DNA of 64,000 nt from assembly GCF_010015445.1 (NCBI RefSeq), contig NC_053127.1, forward strand, positions 30,690,215-30,754,214, given 5' to 3'. Source of the DNA: Perca fluviatilis (Eukaryota > Chordata > Actinopteri > Perciformes > Percidae). Within the stretch, counting starts at the first letter, position 1; every line of letters starts with the position of its first letter. Positions 24,191-39,180 of the stretch are shown piece by piece. A model generated the notes under the pieces. That model saw nothing but the letters and a program-made list of their open reading frames with translations. It had not been told where the DNA came from and made no database searches. A program made the translations under genes and the position numbers.

Positions 24191-24357
24191 GTGTTTTTTG
24201 CCCCCAACGGTGCCTTCCAGGCAGCACTGCCTGGAAGGCACCATTGGGAGGCACATTTTATGGTTAGGGTTAGGATTAAGGTTAAGGTTAGGGTTAGGTG
24301 CCTTGAAGGCAGCGGTCGCAGCGTTGCCTGGAAGGAGCAGTTGGGGGCGAAAAACAC
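24191..24357. repeat. Short MITE with telomere-like repeats and an internal hairpin (unit 2)
   Basis: Inverted ends GTGTTTTTTGCCCCCAA and TTGGGGGCGAAAAACAC. Inside is a hairpin GGTGCCTTCCAGGCAG / CTGCCTGGAAGGCACC followed by 24262-24298, a degenerate TTAGGG array. Counterparts are at about 43495-43655 and 58031-58198. Confidence 0.7.
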
Positions 24358-25523
24358 CATGGAGCGGCTTTTCGTCCAGCTGACCACACCTTCGGTGTAG
24401 TCTTTGTGCTCCTTCATCACCACCACCAGTGACTCCATTGGGGGATACGTTTGGGTTTCTCTACCCCTTTAAAACCTATATGATGCGATGGAGTCTAATC
24501 CTCAAAGACTTTATTTCATATTGTGTTATGTAGCTTAAAAATAAATCTTTGCATACCTGCTACGAAGTCTCTCCTGATTGAAATGAAATTATCACAAATA
24601 CATGTAGCTTGTATTTTATACCTGTCCTATTCTATTTTAGCTTATCTGGGCTCATTAATTATTGAATTGTAGCTATTTAAATCTCCATTTAAATGTTAAA
24701 TGTGTTTCTTTTGCTCAATTTTGTTGTTGTTGTTGTTGTTGATGTTTTAGGGTAGTAAGTCTTTTCAGGAACAAACTAATAGTGGAAAAACCATAATTGT
24801 TGATACATTTCTTAGTCAGTTTTTTTCAAAAGGCTATTTACCAGCATTAAATGACACATTTGATCTATTCCAGGTTATGTAATTTTTTTAAATATGCACT
24901 GAGTAAACATTTAGTTAAACTTATCTATTAAAAACCTGCTGCATATATGCCTAAATAAATGTCCTCATTTACCACTTGACAGCCACTAAAAAGAAACTGA
25001 TTCAACTCTAACATTTTCAAACTTTTAAAGATACCGTTATAACGTTGTGCCACTTGAGGCCGCCAAGTGTAAAGTCATCTAGAATATTTGATATCATGCC
25101 AATGTCATGAAGAACATTAGAACAATATGTTTCATAGATTTAACAACAGTAGAAGTTAGCCCACTGGAAAATTGCAGAATACACTTCGACTACAGTTTTT
25201 TCTGTAACACTTTTCTATGAATGCAGTCCATTTAATACTTACGTTAAAGTAAGAACTTTGGAAGAAAACTAATTAGGTCAATTAAAAATGAATGAGACAA
25301 GAGTGCTGACTGAGTAATCATGGCTAATCTTTAAGAATGTATTTCTTTTGTTTTGGCTGAGACATGCGTTGGCGTTACCTCCCCTCAGGACGTGGTGTAT
25401 TCTGATTGGCAACATCAGCTTCACTATGTAGGTGAATGCCTCTTGGAACTTGTTTTTGGCACACACCACTCACAAACATCATCATACTGGTGAATAACCC
25501 ACTCCCTAGGCCATCGGATTGGA

Positions 25524-25779
25524 TTACAGATGCAATGTTTTTACTAAAGCTCCTTCCAGGGCTGTGATCAGACCAACCTGTGCCAGGCTGAGCACTTTAA
25601 GACCCTTCTCTCCCAGACTAAGATCAGTATATTTCTTGTCTCTCAGAAATGTGTAACGTGCATCCTCAGGGTAAGCTGAAGTCAAGATGTTACACTGATA
25701 GACTGGATCAACAGTACAATTCCAAGATAATTTCCTGACATTCGTTCTCTGTGTGATACCATTCTCACACTCTGTTCGT
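25524..25779 (-). other. Unrecognised open-frame block (unit 2 instance)
   Basis: A minus-strand open frame of about 80 codons reads ...NCTVDPVYQCNILTSAYPED then ARYTFLRDKKYTDLSLGEKG and ends at a TAA (25524-25526). Composition looks protein-like but there is no start codon and I recognise no family. Counterparts at 44889-45144 and 59411-59666 share the frame. Since the units are recent duplicates, that sharing is weak evidence for coding. Confidence 0.25.
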
Positions 25780-26361
25780 TTCGGGAAACAATAAAAAAAA
25801 TTGGAAATGGCAAGTTTTAAGGAAAGATGTTGTAATAAGGCAGGCCTGCTTGGTTCTTTCGGTGAATGATTGTAAAGATTTAAGAAGAATATGTTTACGG
25901 CATTTACTCTCTAACTTGGACGTTTTGGGACAGACTGGTGGGGATGGCTATGAATAAAATATACATGGCGATACACTGGCTAATTTAAATAGCTCACGTT
26001 ACTGTATTGGTGAACAGTTAACTTCATTTAATATTGTATGTGGCGTTTTCTTTTGCGGGGTGCAAATGTTCTACCTAAAAAAGTTTCTTCCCGAGAATAT
26101 TTAGCAGAGTCACTGTTGCTGCGTCTGGAGCAGGACGATTGTGATTGGTTTAAAGAAATGTAAACAACCTAAAACGTTTTTATTCTCCTATCCCAGAATG
26201 TACATGTGATATAGCCAGACCTTACTCCACAGCGCTGTGTCTGGCAATGCGAGACAATTCCACATACAACAGGGACCATCCATGCTAAAGTTCCCTCCAG
26301 CTTTACTTCCTATGTACCCCGCCAAGTACACAAGCAAGTAGCCATCATGGTTGACTTGATA

Positions 26362-26584
26362 TCAGACTGAGCAGGTCCAGGTCACACTGTCGAAGGACAC
26401 ATGGGGTCTCAGGGGGGTGTGCAGCACAGCATCACTGTCCTGGATGAAAAAAAAGTATACATTTTGTTCAAATAAGCTAAACTTGTTCCTTTTTTTATCA
26501 GGTGTGCTGGCTCTGTCACCTTAAATTCAGGATAGTTGGTCTCCTCTATACTTGGAGGGGTGAAGGAGCAGTCCATTGGCTCAT
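26362..26584 (-). CDS. Unrecognised two-exon 3' gene end, possibly a gene fragment (unit 2)
   Basis: The first exon, 26520-26584, encodes EPMDCSFTPPSIEETNYPEF and K up to a donor AAG|GTGACA. The intron is 80 bp, with a run of eight T's before CAG. The second exon, 26362-26439, encodes DSDAVLHTPLRPHVSFDSVT then WTCSV and a TGA. Phase is consistent across the junction. Intron length and signals are typical for a compact fish intron. No family recognised and no upstream exon found, so it may be a relic carried along with the mmp13 unit. Confidence 0.3.
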
Positions 26585-27512
26585 CTTGATGGGTAATGGA
26601 AAACATGCATTTTTATTATGAGATAATTTATTGTAATACACATACAGTTATTTTCTGAGGCTCCGGCCCTTGAAGCCCTGTATCTTTTTTCAGCTATCTC
26701 CTCAGTCTCTCTGATGCTGTTTACTTCAAATTCCTACCCTGTCTACTGTACATTATTAAATAGTAACATCAATTGTTGCCTCTCTTTAGGTGGCAGTAAT
26801 AAAAAGGAGTCATCCTCAACATTTGCTGTGTTCTGGTTTCAGAATGCTAAAGAGAGTTGGAGAACAATTAGATACAAAAGAGGATGTAGGCTCTACAGGA
26901 TTATTCTTTTTCTTGGCAACTATCACATTCTTTCCCAAATGATGAACAGATTTTTAAGCATTGTATCATGTCAAACGGCTTGAAAAATAGAGCACATACA
27001 GTAGATGCCGTAAATGGGGCATTCCCGCCATACCCCCCCAGGTTTGGACTGAGCCCCGAATGTTTACAATGTCTGGCTCTGCCCCTGTTCGAACCTCCTA
27101 CTTTACCCCAGTGGAAATATAAATCTTAATAAAAGTGTATGAGGAATATGAAGATGTATTTACAGAGCAATTCTGGGGATTATGAGGAAGAGGGGCCATC
27201 CTCTTCCACAGCCCAACTTGGCTTTGTAAGATGTTCAGCATTGGCCCATGACTTTCCTATAGCTCCCTTTGAAGCAACTGTACAACATGTACTTAGAGAA
27301 AAAGATTAAAAAAGCCAATCTAAAAATGGACCACATAAGGTTGCAGATGAAATACTGCACAGAAATGTATATTACTGCATTTCTTTCAGATTTCTAGTGA
27401 TAAATTAAATGGTGGTGTGGTTGAGAAGTTGCAAAAGCAATATCATGGCAAACAGGATTGATCTGCATGCAAAATAAGAACAAAACATACTTAAAAATGT
27501 ATTAAAAAAACC

Positions 27513-27518
27513 TTTATT
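27513..27518 (-). terminator. Candidate polyadenylation signal of mmp13-like copy 2
   Basis: AATAAA on the minus strand, about 480 bp after the stop. A second hexamer lies nearer at 27590-27595. Both are kept in copy 3 (46882-46887 for the distal one). Confidence 0.35.
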
Positions 27519-28000
27519 TGCCAATTCATGGTGGCAATTTCTTTTCACTTTGTCCTATTTGTTTTTTTGAGTACAATCAAACAATCATGTTTTATTCCAG
27601 TGACGTACAAATCTGTGTATACATGTGCAATGTTAATATTTGAAAACACATTTACGTAACATGCTCCAAAGTTCCACACTTAAACTACAATAAACACAAA
27701 AATAAAACAAAAACAACAGCAGTAATTAAATTAGGTCTATGAAATAAATATACTTAGATAAAATAAAGTTAAATTAAATTAAATTTAAAAAGCAATCGCT
27801 GACATCACTAAAATACCATTTTAAAAAACATATAATTTGCTGTTCTCAGGAAGGGCATATGTCCAGTATGAACCCATATGTGTGTAAAAATACAATTCTA
27901 TATTTTAAGATATATTATTGCATAGACATGGACACTTTAACTCTGTTTCCTGCATTCTCATTCAGAGTGGCTACATAAACAGCTTGGCCAGTAAACTGCT

Positions 28001-31027
<3,027 letters not shown>

Positions 31028-31074
31028 GCTTCCTCCTTGAATGCCACTTGTGTTTCTGTGCTGGAAGTCAGCTG

Positions 31075-31081
31075 TTATATA
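31075..31081 (-). promoter_or_regulatory. TATA box of mmp13-like copy 2
   Basis: TATATAA on the minus strand, 48 bp upstream of the ATG, at the same place as in copy 1. Confidence 0.75.
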
Positions 31082-31140
31082 GGCTGAGGAGTGGACATAT
31101 TTTGGAGTAGGTGTGTTGAGCAACTACCTTCCTGTGTGAG

Positions 31141-31147
31141 TGACTCA
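31141..31147 (-). promoter_or_regulatory. Single AP-1 site of mmp13-like copy 2
   Basis: TGACTCA on the minus strand, about 59 bp upstream of the TATA box. The second AP-1 of copy 1 is degraded here, and a short insertion (GACATATTTTGGAGTAGG) pushes the module away from the TATA box. The AGGAAG core remains beside it. Confidence 0.65.
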
Positions 31148-31570
31148 AGAAGTTTTCCATGTAAAGATGACAGGAGAAGATTGCTTTGATATCTCAGCCA
31201 CCCCACTAAAAAAATCCCCAAATCAAGACTTCATTTATGATGACACAACGTGATGCCCATATCGAAACAACCGATTTTAAAATCAAATATTTTAGGTACA
31301 AACTGCATAAATAATTAAAAAAATAATTTAATATAGTCTCCGGGCAGTTTAACAGGAGGAGCTGGCCAAGATACCACGTTTGCTGATTTTATTGTGTGTT
31401 GGTAAAGCTTATATTTTGAGTGATATTCTAGGTCTTTAATCAAAAACTTCTTCTTTAAAAGACAGTGACGTGCTTTGCGAGAAAACACAAACAAGCTGCA
31501 TCATTTCATGAACAAAGACAATGTGATGGAGTATTTGTATATGCCAAAGATTGCTTATTATGATGTCTGA

Positions 31571-31771
31571 TATTACATGTCATTTAGCTGATGCTTTTCT
31601 CCAAAGCAACTTACAATTGCTATATATGTCAGAGGTTGCACGCCTCTGGAGCAACTGGGGTTAAGTGTCTTGCTCAGGGACACATTGGTTGATGTATCGC
31701 AGTGGGAATTGAACCCAGATCTCCCACTCCAAAGGCATGTGTCATATCCACTGCGCCATCACCCCTGCAGC
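31571..31771 (-). repeat. tRNA-derived SINE in the copy 2 upstream flank
   Basis: On the minus strand, A-box TGGCGCAGTGG (31748-31758) and B-box GGTTCAATTCC (31705-31715) show a tRNA-like head followed by a SINE body. The same insertion is at 50961-51171 in unit 3. Copy 1 (near 19740) has an uninterrupted site. Not a functional tRNA gene. Confidence 0.75.
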
Positions 31772-32951
31772 AATAAGGTTAATAGCTGAGCGTCAATATG
31801 TATAACTATAGATCAATCACAGATTTTATAATTACATTAAGGTCAATTTGTTCTGTGACATACTGTCGGGGGCTGTAACGCATCCAAAGAACCTAACTGT
31901 TTTACAAGTGAGAGAAGTTTCCTTATGTCAACTAGATTATTTTCTTTATAACATCTGTAAAATCAATTTTAATACGTAGTTATGCATGTATTTATGTAAG
32001 AGTTGTACATTATTGTTGGGTGGAAAACTACATTGCAGTTGTTTCCTAAGGCTGGACACTGGGAGCAGCAGTACCGTCTTCTTGGTTGTGCAACTTATGT
32101 CTCCAGGTAATCGACACAGTAAACGGATTAAAAAAAGGATGAAAGCGTTGCAATAGATAAGCAAAATCGAAGGCATTTTAAATATATTGTCGCTGTCGGG
32201 TGAAAACCTTGAATGTCCAAAACCGTTTTCAGGAAATGAAGAAAAAAAAAGGCCAATTTAACATTTGAATGAGCCATTTCCCTTAGACGGAAGTCAGACG
32301 AAATCTCCTCATCACGGTTTATTTGGAAAACCCACATACAGACTAAACGGTGACCAACAACATTGATTCATGATTTTTTTTATTAAACAACCAAATATGG
32401 AGATACAAGGTTTCTGCCTCACAATATACATTTATAATTTTTAATGCTGCAAAATGTAAATCTTAATGTGACCAATTGATGTCTGCGCTGCATATTTAAA
32501 AAAAAAAACATTGTAAAATCTACTTCTCCGTTTCAAAAGTGGATTATTTAATTGTCAGTGTGACATGAGTATCTATTTCAGGGATTATCATTAAATTCCT
32601 ATTACACTGTATTACATGATTTAAGTTATCACTTTTTACCATCCTCTATTATTCAGTGAACAGGATATTATTAGTCATGTCATTACTGAAGGATTTATAT
32701 CACACTCCCACACAAACAGGATTCTCTGGCCACTTGGCAGCATTATCTGAGATAAATTACCATATTTGGTTCCAAAGAGCATATACCACAAACCTACACT
32801 GGAATTGTATTTCAAAGTACGGAAAACATGTTTTATTGTAATTATTTCTGAATATACATTGACCTAATTCATGAATTACATTTACAAACTCACATAAGGT
32901 TAAGTCAGCCTTCATGAAATGTGTGATGTACCGGAAAAAGTAAGGCGTTCA

Positions 32952-33204
32952 ACTGTTCGTGTTACAGCCAGCAACCAAAAGTCATGTCATGCTATCAAGT
33001 ATAACAGGAACAACAAATTCACTGGTTTTGTCTTGGGTAAGAAAACTTTATGTACATGAATCACCCCTGCCGTTTCCTGAGGTATGTTTGCAGCTGTTGG
33101 TGGTACTGTAAAACTGTTGAATCCCAAACCCGTCAGAGACACTTCCTCCCACTTTTTAAAAGTAAAATCAAAAATTTTAAAGACCGCTCCATTCAATATT
33201 TTAT
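32952..33204. other. Block identical in three mmp13-like upstream flanks (instance 2)
   Basis: Second instance of the 250 bp block described at 20938-21188; no base difference seen by eye. Confidence 0.5.
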
Positions 33205-34672
33205 TGGTGTGAATGTCTGTTTCTTGGTCAGTGGTTCCACCACTCGATCCAGACTTAAATATCTCTACAACTATTGGATTGGTTTGCCATTACATTTGGT
33301 AGATCTACATGGTCCCCTCAGGATGCATTGAAATTACTTTGTAGATTCTTTCTAGTGGAATGTCTGTAACTACTGGATGGATTGCCATAAAATGTTATAT
33401 AGATCTAGACGAAAAAATAATGGACGGAGCTTCCAGGTCTGAAAAGTGAAGCCAAGGCAGTAGTGCCTTAAACCTGTATAATACTTAATTTCCTGCAGGC
33501 GACTCTACTGGTTGAAAAACCTAGGTGGCTTGTATAGAAGTCTATAGGAAAATAGTCTATAAGCATAAAATTCCACTTCCGGGCTTGCTCTCGTTCTGCC
33601 GGAAATACCGCTGGATGTTTCTTTGAGGCATTTTGCAGCGGCACAGTGGCTCCGCTTGGCGTTTAGCACCGCCTAAGACGATTGTGATTGGTTTAAAGAA
33701 ATGCCAAAAAACCAGAGCATGTTTTTCTCCCATCCCAGAATGTTGTGTAGATTAGCCAGACCCTTAACCAGAAGGTCTGGCAATGAGTGTGTCAAGGGCG
33801 GTGGCTCTACAGGAGTAACCGCCACCAGAATCTAACTATCAGAGAACGCCACCTGGGGACTTTCAACCAAATATGCTTTACTTCTACTTTAACTATAACA
33901 CCCTGTTACACAAAGGCTACACAGGTTTGTTGACTGAAGCAAGACAGAAGCGGTTCCAAAAAGAAATATTTATTGAAAATTTAATAATTTAAGACTGGAA
34001 GTGCCTGAAAATAGGGTGGTTAGAAATATAAATTAATCAAATTAGGATCATCAAAGTTATGTAGAAGATATAGAAATAGTTCATTACCATGTTGACAATT
34101 TAAAAGGGTAAATTCTTTTTTTAAACAACTCCCAGACACTTAAGGGGAAGTGGGCAGAGGCCAGCTGTGGATAGGCAGTCTAACTCCGGGTGTGTTCCAG
34201 GGGTGCATCAACTTACTCACGACATGTGCTCACTACAGTCGATAAGTCACTGCAAACCGGTTCACTGCAAGTCGTGTCACCGGAAAAAATGTCCCAGTGC
34301 CATCATCACTCAAACTGTGCAGGGAACCACACTAGCGTGCCTGGCCTCCACCACAAGCTGGCTACTAGCTCCACTGAAAATGAACCCACAAAATCAAAGA
34401 TATACGCACAACAGTTGGTCATATCTAAAATACAAGCAGACCAAACAGGGAGAGTGCCGCCTGGTGGCACTTTAACCAAGTCGTAATAAATTAATTGAAA
34501 TACTAAGAAACTAAACCAAGGCAAAACAGCAGAAAAAGTCAGAAAACATTTCCATGTTAAAAACCAGTTTAATAACATTTACTTTCAGTAGTCATCATCA
34601 TGGTTATTCCTACCTTACACCATGAGCTCAGTAGAACAAGAAACATATCACACCACTCCAGGCAGGGGAACT

Positions 34673-35383
34673 TTAAAGGGGTGATAGAATGATTATATAG
34701 GGTATTTTACACTGTTCCTTAAGGTCTCCTAATAGGGTATGTAACATTGGTTGGGCTGAAAATTGCCCGAATGCTATTTTATTAGGCCCTTAACTAGCCC
34801 AAGAGACGGTGACTTTGCGCGGGTATGGAGTGCTGTGGGCTGCCAGTCGTGACGCAGCTCCAAGTACCTCACAGCAGGCCGGGGTCTGTGAAGGAAGGCA
34901 GGCCGGGCGGCGAGGCAGCTACACAGGCAGCACCGGCGCTGAACTCCGACACACAGTCGGACAAAATTTGCAATTAGCCATCCATTTTCGTAAAGCGGCC
35001 CATATTTGAGCTTTACATAGTTGATTTCTTGCATAAAAAAGTTTCAGAAGTGAATTTTGTAATGGAATAGCAGAGATCTGCGTGACCTAGCTAGATTCAG
35101 AAGACTACCTGATCTCAGGTCAGTTGTATAGCCTATGTAAATGTTGGGGCGTGACCGTTCTCATAATACACCCAAGGGCTGACAAAGCTTCCGGTTTTTG
35201 GGAGGTTGACGTCAACTTCCAGCTTTGTTGAGATTCGCTCGTTTTCAGCGGCAGTTTCAAAATATGAGATTTTCATAGTAAAGGGGTGTCAATGGGATTT
35301 TGAGCTTCTATGTATGTCCTATTTACCCACCGAACTGTCGTTATTCAACTATGACAGGGTAAAATCGGTTTTGCATTCTATCA
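34673..35383. repeat. TTAA-type MITE, right end disrupted by an L2 insertion (unit 2)
   Basis: Left end TTTAAAGGGGTGATAGAATG. The matching right end CATTCTATCACCCCTTTAAA is intact in unit 3 (55613-56335) but cut here after CATTCTATCAC by the L2 mosaic. TTAA at both borders with AGGGG termini suggests a piggyBac- or Kolobok-like non-autonomous element. Copy 1 lacks it. Confidence 0.75.
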
Positions 35384-37086
35384 CGACCTTGTGCTGGCAT
35401 ATGGTATTGAAATTGAGGATTTAATAATATTTTCGCAGAATTCGGTATTATCAGATCATTCTTTAATCACTTTCGAATTCTTACTACCTGATTATATTAA
35501 ATTAGATAAAAGCTCCTACACCAGATGCTTATCTGACAGTGCTATAGCTAAATTTAAAGAAGATATTCCAACAGCATTCGACTCTATGTCATGCCTTAAC
35601 ATAACAGAGGACCTGTATGTTAACCTCAGTCCCTCTCAAATTGATGCATTTGTAGACGGTGTTGCGACATGCCTACGGAAGGGAACCCTTAGACTCCGTC
35701 GCCCCCCTGAAAAAGAAGATGATGAAGCAAAGGAAACTAGCACCTTGGTATAACTCCCAAACTCGCAAATTAAAACAAATCTCGCGAAACCTCGAATGTA
35801 AGTGGCGTTCCACCAAGGTGGAAGAATCTCGTTTGGATTGGCAAGAAAGTCTCAAAACCTTTAGGAAGGCCCTAAGAAAGGCCAGATCAGACTATTACTC
35901 ATCACTAATAGAAGAAAACAAGAACAACCCAAGGTTTCTTTTCAGCACTGTCGCCAGGCTGACAGATAGCCACAGCTCTACTGAGCCATCTATTCCTCTA
36001 GCTCTGAGTAGTGATGACTTCATGAGCTTCTTCAATGATAAAATTACAACAATTAGAGATAAAATTCATCACCTTTTACACTCAACTTCTAACGGTTCAC
36101 CTTTAAACGCAGAGTCGTTAGAAATAAAGACTAGTCTCGACATATACTTAGACTGCCTTTTATCCTATAGATCTTCAACAATTATTGTTAAAGATATCCT
36201 CAGCTAAGCCATCTACCTGTCTCTTGGACCCCATCCCAACGAGACTACTCAAAGAAGCATTACCTGTGGTTAACACCTCATTACTAGATATGATCAATAT
36301 GTCTCTATTAACAGGTTATGTACCACAGTCATTTAAAGTAGCTGTGATAAAACCTCTTCTGAAAAAACCCACCCTGGATCCTGAGGTCTTAGCAAACTAT
36401 AGACCTATATCTAACCTTCCTTTTCTATCCAAGATCCTTGAGAAGGTGGTTGCTAATCAGTTATGTGATTTTCTACATAGCAACAGTTTATTTGATGACT
36501 TTCAATCAGGATTTAGAAAGAATCATAGCACAGAGACGGCCCTGGTGAAAATTACTAACGACCTTTTAACTGCTGCAGACAAAGGTCTTGTCTCCATTCT
36601 TGTTTTACTAGATCTTAGTGCGCTTTTGTTTTACTAGTCTTATCGATTTGACACAATTGACCATTCAATCCTGTTACAGAGATTGGAACACTTGGTTGGC
36701 ATTAAAGGAATTGCTCTGAGTTGGTTTAGGTCCTATTTCTCTGATCGATCTCAATTTGTGAATGTTAATGATAATCCTCCGCACGCTATAAAGTTAGCCA
36801 TGGGGTTTCCTCAAGGCTCAGTGCTTGGACCAATTCTATTCTCCTTATATATGCTTCCTCTAGGCAATATTATTAGAAAACACTCAATTAACTTTCACTG
36901 TTATGCGGATGACACCCAATTATACTTGTCAATCAAACCAGACGAAACCAGTCAGCTAGCAAAATTTCAAGAGTGCATTAAGGATATAAAATCCTGGATG
37001 ACCTATAATTTTCTGATGTTAAACCCTAACAAAACTGAAGTTATTGTGCTGGGCCCTAAACACCTCGAACTTCATTATGTAGAGAT
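35384..37086 (+). mobile_element. L2-like LINE segment: endonuclease end through reverse transcriptase
   Basis: The translation, over several frames, shows an endonuclease C-terminus (SDHSLITFEF) and then a reverse transcriptase ([21 protein letters not shown]-type motif, PQGSVLGPILFSLY, catalytic YADD). Frameshifts at about 35700, 36190 and 36640 break the ORF. The protein style and the 3' end seen in the partner segments (TGTAAAGTGTCTCGAGATAA with a TTGAATTGAATT tail) point to the L2 clade. It stops abruptly at CATTATGTAGAGA and is joined to an inverted 3' segment. Confidence 0.85.
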
Positions 37087-38556
37087 TCAATTCAATTCAA
37101 TTTTATTTATAGTATCAAATCATAACATAAGTTATCTCGGAGACACCTTTACAGATAGAGTAGGTCTAGACCACACTCTATAATTTACAAAGCCCTAACA
37201 ATTCCAACAATTCCAGTAATTCCCCTCAAGAGCAAGCAGTAGCGACAGTGGCGGGAAAAACTCCCTCTTGGGAAGAAACTCGGACAGACCCAGGCTCTTG
37301 GTAGGCGGTGTCTGACGAGCGGTTGGGGTGTGTATGAACAGTGGCGATAGTAGTCACATTAATAATGGAACAGTGACTGGATGTAGCGGGAAGCTGCAGG
37401 GTCAGCAGGACGCAGCATGACATTGCAGGGCATCGCTGAGCTCAGCAGGGAGTGCAGCAGGACCACGGGCGACAGCTGCAACCAGGGTCTTGGTGCGCAA
37501 CGTGTCTCCAAGGAAATACGCCGGGGAAAAAGCATAAGGACTCGGGGAGTAAACTCCCCAGAAGCTAGGATTAGTAACAAGCATTTCTGGGACGGGCTGC
37601 ACACAAATAGTAATAGTAATAGTAATAGTAACAGTAATAGAAAGGGAGAGGAGAGAGCAGCTCAGTGTGTCAAAGGGAAGGAAGTCCCCCGGCAGTCTAG
37701 GACTATAACAGCGTAACTATAACAGGTAACTAAGAGAGACAGGTCATAAGGAGAGGTAGCTTTTTTCGGCTCTCCCCGGCGGATCTGGCTTTGCTGGCCT
37801 GCCTCCCTCTACTTTGTTATGTATTATTAATCTAACAATTATGAAGAGAAGCAGTTGGGCCAGTTAGGTGAACACTGCAACTCCTCACTCCCTAACTATA
37901 AGCTTTATCAAATAGGAGAGTTTTAAGTTCATTCTTGAATGAGGTGACAGTTTCTGCCCCCGAACCCAGATCGGGAGCTGGTTCCATAGGGAGAGGAGCC
38001 TGATAACTGAAGGCTCTGGCTCCCATTCTACTTTTAGAGACTCTAGGTACCACCAGTAACTCTGCATTCTGGGAGCGCAGTGCTCTAGTAGGACAATAGG
38101 GTATTAGGAGCTCTTCTAGATATGATGGTGCTAGACCATTTAGAGCTTTGTAGGTCAAGAGAAGGACTTTAAACTCAATCCTGGATTCAACAGGAAGCCA
38201 ATGCAGAGAAGCTAATACAGGAGAAATATGATCTCTTTTCTTAGTTCTTGTGAGAACACGCTGCAGCATTCTGGATCAGCTGGAGAGTCTTAAGAGACTT
38301 ATTTGAGCAACCTGACAGTAGGGAATTACAATAGTCCAGCCTGGAAGTAACAAATGCATGGACTAGTTTTTCAGCGTCGTTTTGAGACAGGATATTCCTA
38401 ATTTTGGCAATGTTACGAAGATGAAAAAAGGCTGTTCTTGAGGTTTGTTTTAGATTGGCATTAAAGGATATATCCTGATCAAAGATAACTCCTAAATTTC
38501 TAACAGTGGTGCTGGAGGCCAGGGCAACACCATCCAGAGTAGCTATATCTCCGCCA
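37087..38556 (-). mobile_element. L2-like LINE 3' segment, inverted (left arm of hairpin)
   Basis: From the 3' tail (ATTCAATTCAATTC at 37087) back through the 3' UTR, which includes a TAATAG repeat at 37607-37640, to the C-terminal ORF ([32 protein letters not shown]). It mirrors 40290-41747. Confidence 0.85.
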
Positions 38557-39180
38557 GACTGACAGATAGCCACAGCTCTACTGAGCCATCTATTCCTCTA
38601 GCTATGAGTAGTGATGACTTCATGAGCTTCTTCAATGATAAAATTACAACAATTAGAGATAAAATTCATCACCTTTTACACTCAACTTCTAACGGTTCAC
38701 CTTTAAACGCAGAGTCGTTAGAAATAAAGACTAGTCTCGACATTTACTTAGACTGCCTTGGAGAACGTTGGCACCAAGACCCTGGTTGCAGCTGTCGCCG
38801 TGGTCCTGCTGCACTCCCTGCTGAGCTCAGCGATGCCCTGCAATGTCATGCTGCGTCCTGCTGAACCCTGCAGCTTCCTGCTACATCCAGTCACTGTTCC
38901 ATTATTAATGTGACTACTATCGCCACTGTTCATCACACCCCCAACCGGCTCGTCAGACACCGCCTACCAAGAGCCTGGGTCTGTCCGAGGTTTCTTCCCA
39001 AGAGGGAGTTTTTCCTCGCCACTGTCGCACTGCTTGCTCTTGAGGGAATTACTGGAATTGTTGGAATTGTTGGGGCTTTGTAAATTATAGAGTGTGGTCT
39101 AGACCTACTCTATCTGTAAAGTGTCTCGAGATAACTTATGTTATGATTTGATACTATAAATAAAATTGAATTGAATTGAA
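38557..39180 (+). mobile_element. L2-like LINE segment, internally deleted
   Basis: About 200 bp matching 35957-36160 is joined directly at 38758 to the 3' UTR (GGAGAACGTTGGC...) and runs to the tail. The reverse transcriptase part is missing between them. Confidence 0.8.

Noticed and set aside
24031..24438. Overlapping frames on both strands (also 43324-43785 and 57872-58279)
   Set aside because: They cross the short MITE and its telomere-like array; frames on opposite strands are equally open, with no splice or domain support.
26714..26983. 89-codon plus-strand frame (also 46083 and 60605)
   Set aside because: Same in the three units only because they are recent copies; no domain, no Kozak context worth noting, and missense differences in unit 4 look unconstrained.
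31700..31771. Possible tRNA gene
   Set aside because: A and B boxes are present but the cloverleaf is degraded and the sequence continues into a SINE body; the same copy sits at 51100-51171.
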